Assembly (NCBI GenBank): GCA_018303685.1
Contig: JAGVXS010000058.1
Coordinates: 1 to 45,201, forward strand
Origin: Candidatus Woesearchaeota archaeon
GTDB lineage: Archaea; Nanobdellota; Nanobdellia; Woesearchaeales; GW2011-AR4
Length of the DNA: 45,201 nt
Reading direction: 5' to 3'
Notes under the pieces: generated by a model
Database searches by the model: none
What the model was told of the DNA's origin: nothing
The model's input: only the letters and a program-made list of their open reading frames with translations
Shown: positions 1 to 9,019 of the stretch, piece after piece
How positions within the stretch are numbered: the stretch's first letter is position 1
How the letters are laid out: each line of letters begins with the position of its first letter
Program-made: the position numbers and the translations under genes

Positions 1-384
1 CATCCAATCGTCGAGAAAATCCTGAAGGAAGGCATAGCTTCTGTAAACCTTTCCATGCTTGATGAAAGCGCAAGGAAGAAGATTCTGGGCGATGTTGCTG
101 AAAGGCTATACAAGCAGAGCAAGTTTATCGAGGCCATTGAAATGATGACAAAAGCCAATGACATGGAAAAGCTGGCAAAGCTCGGGGACCTGTTCATGTC
201 GGAGAACAAGGCGGAGTTTGCCGCTTTATGCTTTATACCGACAGGCGACAAGCAAAAGCTTAATGACGCAGCCGTAAAGTGCATACAGCTGAAAAACTAC
301 AGGCTGGCGGCAAAAGCCTATGAAGCTGCTGACAACAGGCAGATGGCTTCTTTCATAATGCAGAATTTTGCCGAGGGCAGATGA
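1..384 (+). CDS. C-terminal part of a TPR/helical-repeat-like protein (5' truncated by window edge)
   Basis: Frame is open from base 1 (HPIVEKILKEGIASVNLSMLDESARK...), helical repeat-like sequence; stop overlaps the next ATG. Confidence 0.6.
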   Translation, partial: HPIVEKILKEGIASVNLSMLDESARKKILGDVAERLYKQSKFIEAIEMMTKANDMEKLAKLGDLFMSENKAEFAALCFIPTGDKQKLNDAAVKCIQLKNYRLAAKAYEAADNRQMASFIMQNFAEGR

Positions 385-674
385 TTGTGCAAAAAAGGTG
401 GGGCTTAGGTACAATTTTTAGCCTGATAGTGGTGTATTTTATTTACCTTTACTCAAAGCAGCAAGGATGGAGTTTGCTGGCTTTTATATCAAAATGGTAC
501 CTGATTATTATAGGCGGCTTGATTGCATTGTCTTTGGGGATTATAATCTTGGTGATATTGTTCACGCTGTTCATATTTTTAATTTCAATGCTGAAGCTGC
601 ATTCGTTTAACAGAAAGGCTAAAAAACAGAAAGCCAGGGACTATGTTGATGTTGACTACAAAATAAAGGAATGA
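381..674 (+). CDS. small membrane protein, two predicted TM segments
   Basis: Overlaps upstream stop (ATGA); hydrophobic stretches LIVVYFIYLY and YLIIIGGLIALSLGIIILVILFTLFIFLI. Confidence 0.65.
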   Translation: MIVQKRWGLGTIFSLIVVYFIYLYSKQQGWSLLAFISKWYLIIIGGLIALSLGIIILVILFTLFIFLISMLKLHSFNRKAKKQKARDYVDVDYKIKE

Positions 675-675
675 G

Positions 676-1620
676 ATGATGGACAAAAAAATCCAGAATA
701 TAATGCTTGTTATACTGCTGGTCCTGATTCCGACCGGAAGCCTTCTTTTTTATTTCAACTACAGCATAAAAATAGCCAAGCAGGATTATGAGGCAAAAAT
801 CTCGGACTTAAGCAAAAAGACAGCTGAAAATCTGCAGGATTTGGGCGTGAGAATAGATGCTCTCGGCGCTAATTTGTCATCTCAAATCGGGTTTGTCGAC
901 GCAAGCCTTCGGAGTTTCAAAAAGCAGAACCAGCAGGAGATAAAAACATTGTCAGATCTCATTGACGAGATTGAGAGGCAAAGCGACATAAGGCTTAGCG
1001 AGCTGAAAAATGAGCTGAAAGACATCAGGATTAAAAGCGCGGATTTCTCGGCAATTGTTGACGATGTTTTGCAGTCGGTTGTAAGCGTTCAAACCAATGT
1101 AGGGCAGGGTTCCGGCGCGATAATTGACGCCAAAGGCTACATAGTCACAAATGTGCATGTCATAAGCGGCGCATCAACGATAAAAGCTTTGACTTATTCC
1201 GGCAAGACATATAATGCGAACACAATTGCCGGCTATGACCCGGATGCAGACATTGCCGTGCTGAAGATAGACGCAACCGGACTAAGCGCACTCGATTTCG
1301 GCGATTCTGGCGAAGTCAAAGTTGGAGAAAAGGTTATTGCAGCCGGAAATCCTGCGGGGCTGGCATTTACTGTCACTGAGGGCATAGTGAGCGCGTTCAG
1401 GCTGGGCTCAAATAACCTGAAGTATATCCAGACAGACGTACCAATAAACCCAGGCAATTCCGGCGGGCCGCTGATTAACACAAAAGGGGAAATTATCGGC
1501 ATAAACAACTTCAAGGTTGGCGGCGATTTTGAGGGCCTGGGATTTGCAATTTCCTCAAATGATGCAAGCAGGATTGCAAGCAAAATCATAAGTGACTATG
1601 AAGCGCAGCAGAATCAATAA
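676..1620 (+). CDS. HtrA/DegP-like trypsin-fold serine protease, membrane-anchored, no PDZ domain visible
   Basis: N-terminal TM and coiled coil; triad motifs TNVHV (His), DADIAVLKID (Asp), GNSGGPL (Ser). Confidence 0.9.
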   Translation: MMDKKIQNIMLVILLVLIPTGSLLFYFNYSIKIAKQDYEAKISDLSKKTAENLQDLGVRIDALGANLSSQIGFVDASLRSFKKQNQQEIKTLSDLIDEIERQSDIRLSELKNELKDIRIKSADFSAIVDDVLQSVVSVQTNVGQGSGAIIDAKGYIVTNVHVISGASTIKALTYSGKTYNANTIAGYDPDADIAVLKIDATGLSALDFGDSGEVKVGEKVIAAGNPAGLAFTVTEGIVSAFRLGSNNLKYIQTDVPINPGNSGGPLINTKGEIIGINNFKVGGDFEGLGFAISSNDASRIASKIISDYEAQQNQ

Positions 1621-1685
1621 AAATGTAAATTAAATTTTTACAAATCAATAGATTTAAATATCAATTATTCAAGTAAATCAGCAAG

Positions 1686-2129
1686 ATGGCAGGTAAAAAA
1701 GAGGTTATGGCAGATCAATCGCCGCAGTGGTTTTATTTTGCTTCTATTTTAGCCGCATTTTTGTTTACGATGTATATATCTGTTTATTCCACAATCCATT
1801 TCGAAAGCATAAGGTACATGAACATTGTTGTTGTTTTCCTGTTCATAACCCTTGTATCTTTTTTCATCATTTCGGGCGTTTATTTCAGAGTTGAGAAGAT
1901 GGGATATCACGCGCTTGCCCCTTTGGTATTCTTTGCAGGAATCGTGAGCCTTGTGGTTTACGCGTACAAGGCGGCAGACGCGTCCGATATTGTAAGGTAC
2001 TCCATAATTTACACCATATTTGTTATTGGCATCTCATTGTTTGTTTTGCTCCCGAAGAAAAAACTTGCGCTAAAAAAGCCCGCTAATAAAGAGCAAAAAA
2101 TCGTTCAAAAATCTAGATGGCAAGGCTAA
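1686..2129 (+). CDS. multi-pass membrane protein of unknown function
   Basis: Hydrophobic ORF of 147 aa, TATA-like tttaaata upstream. Confidence 0.6.
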   Translation: MAGKKEVMADQSPQWFYFASILAAFLFTMYISVYSTIHFESIRYMNIVVVFLFITLVSFFIISGVYFRVEKMGYHALAPLVFFAGIVSLVVYAYKAADASDIVRYSIIYTIFVIGISLFVLLPKKKLALKKPANKEQKIVQKSRWQG

Positions 2130-2290
2130 CAAAAAAGGCAGCTGCATACTTGGTTTTGGCAATAATAGGGCTTATATTTGCAGTATACTCAACCAAAGCC
2201 AGGAATTACATATTGCTTGTTGCTGCAATTTTGTTTGCGGCTGTAAGCGCAGACAACATATTTTGCAATTTAAAAAAAATAAGGCATTAA
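2117..2290 (+). CDS. small membrane protein (57 aa), MARLTKKAAAYLVLAIIGLIFAVYSTKARNYILLVAAILFAAVSADNIFCNLKKIRH
   Basis: ORF shorter than the track cutoff, overlaps upstream gene end, two hydrophobic segments. Confidence 0.5.
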   Translation: MARLTKKAAAYLVLAIIGLIFAVYSTKARNYILLVAAILFAAVSADNIFCNLKKIRH

Positions 2291-2298
2291 AAATCAAA

Positions 2299-2883
2299 AT
2301 GGAAGGGATACTTGAGGCGTTTGTAACCTTGTTTGTCATAATGGACCCTGTCGGGAACCTCCCAATATTCATAAGCCTGACAAAGGGAATGCCTATAAGT
2401 GAGGTAAGAAGGAACGTTGACAGGGCTGTTTTTGTTGCAGGCGTGCTGCTTTTTGTTTTCCTTTTTCTGGGGCTCAGGATATTTGACTTTTTCGGCATAG
2501 ATCTGAACAGCTTCGAGATTGCAGGCGGGATAATCCTGCTGATAATAGGCATTTTGTACGTTTTTGGCGCATCGCTCAATTTCGTGAAGCACCACGGCAG
2601 CGATTTAAGCGTTCCAATCGGGACGCCTTTGCTCACGGGCCCGGGCGTTATAATGACAACGCTGATTTTAGTCAAGGAAAAGGGGACTTTAGTCACTGTA
2701 ATTGCGGCATTTCTTACGCTGACTGCCACATGGGTTCTGCTGATGCACTCCTCAAGGCTTTACAAAATTCTTGGAGAGCACTGGACCAACATCGTATCAA
2801 GAGTCATGGGAATTCTCCTGGCAGCCATTGCAGTAAGGTTCATTGTAAAAGGCATTCTGAATATCGTCTCGCCAGTGGCTTAG
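2299..2883 (+). CDS. MarC family integral membrane protein
   Basis: MEGILEAFVTLFVIMDPVGNLPIFISLT... is the MarC family signature; likely start is the internal ATG at 2299. Confidence 0.85.
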   Translation: MEGILEAFVTLFVIMDPVGNLPIFISLTKGMPISEVRRNVDRAVFVAGVLLFVFLFLGLRIFDFFGIDLNSFEIAGGIILLIIGILYVFGASLNFVKHHGSDLSVPIGTPLLTGPGVIMTTLILVKEKGTLVTVIAAFLTLTATWVLLMHSSRLYKILGEHWTNIVSRVMGILLAAIAVRFIVKGILNIVSPVA

Positions 2884-2933
2884 GAATTGCAGCTGCGCAT
2901 TTCCACAGATATTATTGAAATTTTTTAGGGAAA

Positions 2934-2943
2934 ATTTATATAA
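2934..2943 (+). promoter_or_regulatory. TATA box of tRNA-Pro
   Basis: aatttatata about 25 nt upstream of the tRNA 5' end. Confidence 0.55.
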
Positions 2944-2965
2944 GCTGGGCTGGTTGTTGGGCTTC

Positions 2966-3059
2966 GGGGCTGTAGTGTAGCTTGGTATCATTGGCCCTTG
3001 GGGCAGCATATAATTGCTCCAAACTGGGTCCGACCGGGGTTCAAATCCTCGCAGCCCCA
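2966..3059 (+). tRNA. tRNA-Pro(GGG) with a 21-nt intron after position 37 (3004-3024)
   Basis: Acceptor GGGGCTG/CAGCCCC+A; T arm CGGGG-TTCAAAT-CCTCG; removing 3004-3024 gives anticodon stem GGCCC/GGGTC and loop TTGGGGT (anticodon GGG). Confidence 0.88.
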
Positions 3060-3145
3060 TTTGTATAATTATTAGGTAGAAGAATAAAAAGCAGAATAAT
3101 GTTACGTTTAATCGTTGTTATATTCAATTGTCGGCAGAAATATTA

Positions 3146-3586
3146 TTAGGGAATCGGCTCTGAATCTTTTGCTATGTGTTCAAGACGTGGCTTTGCCAAT
3201 GTTGTATAGTCACTCGTTTTTAAAGCCATCGAACGGTCCAAGCGAGCTGCATTGAAGTAGATTTCGTCATTTTTCAATAGTTCTGGGTCAACAATTAATT
3301 CCATCTCAGGATTAAAAGAGAATGGAAGAATAGTGCCGGCAACACTGCCTGCCAGTCTTTCTGCAATTTCTGGAGTAGCAAAAGATATGTATGTACCATG
3401 GAACAATTCCTTAATAGCGTTTAAATCTATTCTGGCATCGCCTGGTACAACGCCCAAAACGTATTTCGTTATTTTCTTTCCAATCTTCACCATGATAACA
3501 ATACACTTTGCCGCCTGTGAGACTTTGTTGCCACGCATAGGGCTGACAATTTCAGTCCGTCCTTCTGGTGGATGGTCAATCAACAT
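3146..3586 (-). CDS. YbaK/aminoacyl-tRNA synthetase-associated domain protein (candidate trans-editing deacylase)
   Basis: YVLGVVPGDARIDLNAIKEL...ISFATPEIAERLAGSVAGTILPFSF...LIVDPELL resembles the YbaK/ProX fold pattern. Confidence 0.75.
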   Translation of the reverse strand: MLIDHPPEGRTEIVSPMRGNKVSQAAKCIVIMVKIGKKITKYVLGVVPGDARIDLNAIKELFHGTYISFATPEIAERLAGSVAGTILPFSFNPEMELIVDPELLKNDEIYFNAARLDRSMALKTSDYTTLAKPRLEHIAKDSEPIP

Positions 3587-3666
3587 AGTTATAAGAAATT
3601 GGTGTTAATTTATAAATACTTTGTTCCCGAAAAAACTTTAAATGGAGCCAGATAAGTATAGCCATC

Positions 3667-4299
3667 ATGAACAAAAAAGCGCAGTTTTTTCCGTTGAAGG
3701 ACGAGAATCCCAGAAGCAGATTTCCTTTTGTAAATTTTATCTTTATTATAATTAATATTGTTGTATTTGTTTTTTCATTGGCTTCCTTTGAATACTTTAT
3801 TGAAACTTACGGATTTAAGCCTGCACAATTTACTTTTATTACTTTATTCACAAGCATGTTCCTGCACGGAGGCATTGCGCATATTTTCGGCAACATGTGG
3901 TTTTTGCACATATTCGGGGACAATGTCGAGGACAAGTTCGGGCATTTTAAGTATGTGATTTTCTACATTTTAAGCGGGATTGCAGCATCGCTGCTGCACC
4001 TGCTCTTGAATATAGGCTCAAATGTTCCGGCAGTCGGCGCCAGCGGGGCAATAAGCGGCGTTCTGGGGGCTTATGTAATAATGTTCCCTAATGTAAAAGT
4101 TCATGTAATCGGCAGGTTTTACCGTAGCATGGTGTCGGCAAAATTCATGCTTGGAGTCTGGTTTTTGTTCCAGCTGGTGAGCGGCACTTTCTCGCTGTTT
4201 GGGACGCAGAGCGGCATAGCATTCTTTGCCCATATAGGGGGATTTGTTTTTGGAGCTGCTTTTGTGTTTATATACAAGCTTGCATCAAAATCTTTATAA
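3667..4299 (+). CDS. rhomboid family intramembrane serine protease
   Basis: GASGAISGVLGAY (catalytic Ser) and AHIGGFVFG (catalytic His) in multi-pass protein. Confidence 0.92.
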   Translation: MNKKAQFFPLKDENPRSRFPFVNFIFIIINIVVFVFSLASFEYFIETYGFKPAQFTFITLFTSMFLHGGIAHIFGNMWFLHIFGDNVEDKFGHFKYVIFYILSGIAASLLHLLLNIGSNVPAVGASGAISGVLGAYVIMFPNVKVHVIGRFYRSMVSAKFMLGVWFLFQLVSGTFSLFGTQSGIAFFAHIGGFVFGAAFVFIYKLASKSL

Positions 4300-4324
4300 A
4301 TCAAATGAAAGCAATTTAACTGGA

Positions 4325-5776
4325 ATGGAAGAAAAACAGGAAGAGCTTGGCTTGACAGTCAAAAAGTCAGAAGACTTCAACGAGTGGTACAACCAGGTAG
4401 TCCTGAAAGCAGACATGATAGACTACAGCCTTGTTTCGGGCTGCATTGTATTCAAGCCTAATTCCTATGCAATATGGGAAAAAGTCCAGATGATTTTTAA
4501 TGACAAGATAAAAAGGTCCGGGCATAAAAACTGCTATTTCCCGATGTTCATACCTGAAAGCCTGCTGAAAAAGGAGGCGGAGCATGTTGAAGGATTCTCG
4601 CCTGAAGTGGCGTGGGTAACGAAAGCAGGCAACTCTGATCTGAATGAAAAGCTTGCAATACGCCCGACTTCTGAAACCATAATGTACGAAAGCTATGCAA
4701 AATGGATTCGCTCATGGAGAGACTTGCCTGTGCTGCTCAACCAGTGGAATTCTGTCGTAAGGTGGGAGTTCAAGCACGCAAAGCCGTTTTTAAGGACGAG
4801 GGAGTTTTTGTGGCAGGAGGGGCATACTGCGCACTCAACAAAAGAAGAGGCAGAAAAGGAGGTTATGCAGCAGCTGTTCGAGTACGCCGACCTGATTGAA
4901 AATTTCATGGCAATTCCTGTCATTGCCGGCAGGAAAACCGACAATGAAAAATTTGCCGGCGCCGAGTACACTACCGCAGTTGAAGCCTTGATGCCCGACG
5001 GCAAGGCGCTACAGATGGGCACTTCGCACATGCTTGGGCAGAATTTTGCAAAAGTATTCGGGATAAAATTCCTTGACAGGGACGAGAAGGAAAAGTTTGC
5101 ATGGCAGACTTCATGGGGCTTAAGCACAAGGACAATAGGCGCTGTTGTAATGGCGCATGGCGACGACAAAGGACTGGTTCTGCCGCCGAGAATTGCCCCA
5201 ACGCAGATTGTCATTGTTCCGATAGTGTTTAAAGACGCCAAGGACATTATCATCTCAAAAGCCAAGGAAATAGCCAAGAAGCTAAAGGCGAAAGGCTACA
5301 GCGTTGAGCTTGACGACAGGGACACTTACACTCCTGGGTGGAAATTCAACGAATGGGAGCTTAAAGGAGTTCCTTTAAGGATAGAGATAGGGCCAAAGGA
5401 TGTTGCAAGCGAACAACTGGTGCTGGTAAGAAGGGACAGCAATGAAAAAATAACAATAAAAATCAAAGATCTGGAAAAAAAGGCAGAACAGATTTTGGAT
5501 GACATACAAAACAGCCTGTTCAGCAAAGCAAAAGAATATTTAACAAAAAATACTGCCGAAGTGCACAATTTCAATGACTTTCTGGGCTCAATAAAAAACA
5601 GGAAGCTGGCCAAGGCTTTATTCTGCGGGCAGTCTGAATGCGAGACAGCAATAAAGGAAAAAGCCGAAGGGGCGACGTGCAGGGTAATCCCGTTCGAGCA
5701 GAAGCCTGCAAAGGGGCACTGCGTGCACTGCGGGAAAGAGGCAAAGTCCTGGGCTGTGTTTGGGAAGGGCTATTAA
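4325..5776 (+). CDS. proS: prolyl-tRNA synthetase, archaeal/eukaryal type
   Basis: RPTSETIMYESYAKWIRSWRDLP, FLWQEGHTAH, zinc-binding C-terminal region; start at internal ATG 4325. Confidence 0.95.
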   Translation: MEEKQEELGLTVKKSEDFNEWYNQVVLKADMIDYSLVSGCIVFKPNSYAIWEKVQMIFNDKIKRSGHKNCYFPMFIPESLLKKEAEHVEGFSPEVAWVTKAGNSDLNEKLAIRPTSETIMYESYAKWIRSWRDLPVLLNQWNSVVRWEFKHAKPFLRTREFLWQEGHTAHSTKEEAEKEVMQQLFEYADLIENFMAIPVIAGRKTDNEKFAGAEYTTAVEALMPDGKALQMGTSHMLGQNFAKVFGIKFLDRDEKEKFAWQTSWGLSTRTIGAVVMAHGDDKGLVLPPRIAPTQIVIVPIVFKDAKDIIISKAKEIAKKLKAKGYSVELDDRDTYTPGWKFNEWELKGVPLRIEIGPKDVASEQLVLVRRDSNEKITIKIKDLEKKAEQILDDIQNSLFSKAKEYLTKNTAEVHNFNDFLGSIKNRKLAKALFCGQSECETAIKEKAEGATCRVIPFEQKPAKGHCVHCGKEAKSWAVFGKGY

Positions 5777-5857
5777 AGCATCCCAAAAATATTATCAGAT
5801 AATTTTATAAGCAGTTTTGGTTTCTGCTGCCTAAAAGAGGTTGAAACTGAAAATCAG

Positions 5858-5877
5858 CCTCAAATACTTCTTTGAGG
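5858..5877. promoter_or_regulatory. hairpin CCTCAAA-TACTTC-TTTGAGG containing the putative ribosome-binding GAGG of the next gene
   Basis: Perfect 7-bp inverted repeat ending 9 nt before ATG 5887. Confidence 0.5.
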
Positions 5878-5886
5878 ATTGGAAAA

Positions 5887-6687
5887 ATGACGCAGTACTT
5901 GGACCAGCTTTATTTTGACAGGGAATCGAAGCAGATGCACTATGTTTTGGGCGCCGCGTACGGATGCGCATCTTACGACTCTTGGCTCGGGATTACATTC
6001 AGGTCCAATAAAAGAAACCTGGTTGAAATAATTAAAGATGAAATCAAGAGCAAGCATATAATTGAGGACAAAAGGCCAAAACACCACTCTTACTGGATTG
6101 AAACAGATAATGCCGACTACATGCGCTACAGGCTTCATGAGCGAGGAGTTGCAGAGGACAAGCATCAAAGAAAATTCCCGAAAAATATCAAAGAGGAATA
6201 TTTAAGCCACTTTGTCAGGGGATTTTTTGATGCAAAAGCCAATGTCAGCAGCAAAGGCGGAAGGACACATATCACCTTTAACTTTAACAACAGGTTCCTG
6301 CTTGGTTTGCACGGGATTCTGGTGAAATATGCAGGAGTCACGCGCAGTAAACCGACAGATGACTATCTAACTTATGGGCACTCGGACTCTTTAAAGATTC
6401 ATGACTTCATTTACAGCGACTGGAAGTACATCAGGAGAAATGGGTTGTACCTGCCGTCAAAAAAGAGGAAGTTCAATTTTGATTACGAGCCCAAAGAGTA
6501 CCCGTCTACAATAAGATATCACAAAAAAATTGAAAGAGCAAAAAAACTATTGCTGAAAGGGCTTCCGCATAAGGAAACTGCCGAGGCAGTCGGCTATTCC
6601 AACGTATTCTCATTCTACAGAGGTTTCAAGAATCTGACTGGAATGACAACGAGGGAATTTCAGGGTAAAAAGCGCGAAAATAAGTAA
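5887..6687 (+). CDS. LAGLIDADG-like domain protein with C-terminal AraC-type HTH
   Basis: YVLGAAYGCAS and FVRGFFDAKANV resemble the two LAGLIDADG helices; C-term RAKKLLLKGLPHKETAEAVGYSNVFSFYRGFKNLTGMTTREF matches the AraC HTH pattern. Start at 5887 preferred over TTG 5872. Confidence 0.7.
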   Translation: MTQYLDQLYFDRESKQMHYVLGAAYGCASYDSWLGITFRSNKRNLVEIIKDEIKSKHIIEDKRPKHHSYWIETDNADYMRYRLHERGVAEDKHQRKFPKNIKEEYLSHFVRGFFDAKANVSSKGGRTHITFNFNNRFLLGLHGILVKYAGVTRSKPTDDYLTYGHSDSLKIHDFIYSDWKYIRRNGLYLPSKKRKFNFDYEPKEYPSTIRYHKKIERAKKLLLKGLPHKETAEAVGYSNVFSFYRGFKNLTGMTTREFQGKKRENK

Positions 6688-6697
6688 CTGTATATGC

Positions 6698-7567
6698 CTA
6701 CATTAACCAGCTTGCAATCATCCCGCTCACATCAATCTTTGACATTTTGCTCGGTATTGTATTCGTGGAAACAACTTTTATTCCTGCTTTGTTCAATTTT
6801 TTCAATGCGTCATCAACAAAAATCCCATGAACGCAGATGCAATAAACCTTTTTTGCGCCCAATTTTTTTAGTATATTTGCTGTCTCCAAGATTGTGTGCC
6901 CGGTGCTTATTATGTCATCCACAATTACAGCATTTTTACCTTTTAAATCTATTTTTTTATTTAACTGGACTTTGACATGATAGGAAGAATACCTCTTTTT
7001 CTGGAGTATCCTTGACTCAACTCCGAGCATTTCCGCAACAGCCCTTGCCCATTTGTAGCTTTCCTCGTCAGGCCCTATAATGACGGGATTTTTAATATTT
7101 TTTTTGATATAATCTGCAATCAAAGGGTTTGCAGTCAGTTTTTTCGCCCTTATTTTGAAAATGTTTTCCAGTTTGTTCTTCCTGTGCAAATGAGGGTCCA
7201 TCACATAAACTGCATCAAAATATTTGTCAATCATCCCAGCCATTATTTTCTGGCTTACAGCCTCCCCGCTGTGAAATCTTTTGTCCTGCCTTAAATACGG
7301 GAAGTAAGGCGCCAGCAATACAATTTTTTTGGCGCCCAGCTCTCTTGCAGTCCGGGACGCGAAAACAGCCTCAACAATGCAGTCGCTTATATTTCCGTAA
7401 AAGGACTGGACTAAAACAACGGTTTTGTTTTTTACGCCGGCATCAAGCCTTATGTACAATTCGCCATCCGGGAATTTGCCGGTAATAAGATAGGAATGCT
7501 TTTGCTTTAGCTTTTTAGCTATCCTGTAACTAACGTGCTTTCCATGCGAACAGCCGACAATAATCAT
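6698..7567 (-). CDS. prs: ribose-phosphate pyrophosphokinase
   Basis: PRPP-binding motif AVIVDDIISTGHT; YFPYLRQDKRFHSGEAVS. Confidence 0.93.
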   Translation of the reverse strand: MIIVGCSHGKHVSYRIAKKLKQKHSYLITGKFPDGELYIRLDAGVKNKTVVLVQSFYGNISDCIVEAVFASRTARELGAKKIVLLAPYFPYLRQDKRFHSGEAVSQKIMAGMIDKYFDAVYVMDPHLHRKNKLENIFKIRAKKLTANPLIADYIKKNIKNPVIIGPDEESYKWARAVAEMLGVESRILQKKRYSSYHVKVQLNKKIDLKGKNAVIVDDIISTGHTILETANILKKLGAKKVYCICVHGIFVDDALKKLNKAGIKVVSTNTIPSKMSKIDVSGMIASWLM

Positions 7568-7578
7568 ATCGCCTCTTT

Positions 7579-8205
7579 TTAAAACTCGCTTATAAATTTT
7601 TTTAAATCGCCGTTTAAATCTACTGCAATTGCCAATGCGCCGTTTTCGGCGCTTCTTTTTTCGTGCGAGAATGATATAACAAGCACATCCCCGTTTTTCA
7701 AATCAAAATTTCTCTCCAGTTCTTTGTAGTCCTGCTCATATTCGTATTCGGGGGCGTAAAGCCTGCCTTCGAATTTTAATATGATTGCGCCGTCTGCCCC
7801 GTTCTTGACAGCAATGTCCCTGAGCCTGTACAGCTCCTCCAGATTAGGCGCATTTCTAATCATGACCCCGACTTTCTTGGAGTCGGGATATATCTTGTGC
7901 ATTGCTATGCTTTTTGGGGCGCTTATACAGCCATAAATGTGTTGCAACGCATCGGCGCCTTTCCTGCTGAGAAAATGCCCTTTTTTTGTCTGCTCAAGCA
8001 ATTTTTTGGACTTCAGGCTTTTAAGTATTGTCCTTACAGTGCCTTCGCCAAGCTCAAGTTCCCTTGCAAGCTCCTGCCTTCCTGTATTTTTGCTGAACTT
8101 CAGGAAGCACCTTAGAATGTCTATTTTTGTGAAGTTGGGAATGTTGCCTACCATAAAAAATTTGTTTTGAACAAGATTTATAAACTTTCTGTTAATATGC
8201 TGCAA
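7579..8205 (-). CDS. HTH transcriptional regulator with DUF4443-like domain
   Basis: N-terminal wHTH (RQELARELELGEGTVRTILKSLKSKKLLEQ) plus C-terminal domain; immediately upstream of prs on the same strand. Confidence 0.7.
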   Translation of the reverse strand: MQHINRKFINLVQNKFFMVGNIPNFTKIDILRCFLKFSKNTGRQELARELELGEGTVRTILKSLKSKKLLEQTKKGHFLSRKGADALQHIYGCISAPKSIAMHKIYPDSKKVGVMIRNAPNLEELYRLRDIAVKNGADGAIILKFEGRLYAPEYEYEQDYKELERNFDLKNGDVLVISFSHEKRSAENGALAIAVDLNGDLKKFISEF

Positions 8206-8210
8206 TTTTC

Positions 8211-8960
8211 ATGGAGACGGCAAATTTAATTTTACTGCTTATTGTCAGCCTTTTCTCTTCAGTAATAGGCTCTGTAATAGGGACAGCAATGCTTATTTTG
8301 CCGCCTGCAATGATATTTCTTGGCATTCCGGTGCATACAGCAATTGCAACCGCAAGATTCTCCATGCTTGGAATTGCAACAGGCAACCTGGCCAGATTTT
8401 CAATGAAGGAGAAAATAAAGCTCAGGTATGTGCTGCCTTTTGCATTGGCAGGCATAATAGGCTCGCTAATCAGCTCATTATTCCTGAAACACATCAATGA
8501 GGAGATATTAAAAAAGGCCATTGGAATCATTATGATATCAATTTCCCTCCTGGTATTTTTTGAGGACCGCATAAAGCCCAAGAAGGGCAAAACAAGGGCT
8601 ACTATGAATCACCATGCCATAAGCGCCATTGGAGGCTTTTTTGTGGGAGGCTATATCGGCATCATTGGCGGCGGAGGCGCAACAATCATAATATTCCTGC
8701 TTGTATTGATTTACGGGCTAAGCTTCCAGGACGCCCTTGCAAACCAGAAAGCTGTTACCCTGCCCATTTCAATAATCACAACCGTTGTTTTTGTGTACCA
8801 GGGGCTTATAGACTACGGGCTTGGAGTGCCTCTGCTTCTGGTCAATATCGCAGGCGGGTGGATTGGCGCGGAATTGATACTGAAGTTTAAGAATACATGG
8901 CTTAAAAGAATCCTCGTGCCTGTCATAATGCTCATGGCCCTGGGGCTTCTATTCAGTTAG
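8211..8960 (+). CDS. TauE/SafE family sulfite exporter-like permease
   Basis: Multi-pass protein with GGFFVGGYIGIIGGGGATIIIF and NQKAVTLPIS. Confidence 0.85.
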   Translation: METANLILLLIVSLFSSVIGSVIGTAMLILPPAMIFLGIPVHTAIATARFSMLGIATGNLARFSMKEKIKLRYVLPFALAGIIGSLISSLFLKHINEEILKKAIGIIMISISLLVFFEDRIKPKKGKTRATMNHHAISAIGGFFVGGYIGIIGGGGATIIIFLLVLIYGLSFQDALANQKAVTLPISIITTVVFVYQGLIDYGLGVPLLLVNIAGGWIGAELILKFKNTWLKRILVPVIMLMALGLLFS

Positions 8961-9019
8961 TGTTACCATTATGAAATAACGAAAAATTTAAATAGTGGTG
9001 GTTTTTAGCTGTATGTAAA

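Noticed and set aside
2172-2729. 185-aa minus-strand ORF
   Set aside because: Antisense to the MarC gene; no domain support.
4693-5277. 194-aa minus-strand ORF
   Set aside because: Antisense to well-supported proS; no recognisable domain.
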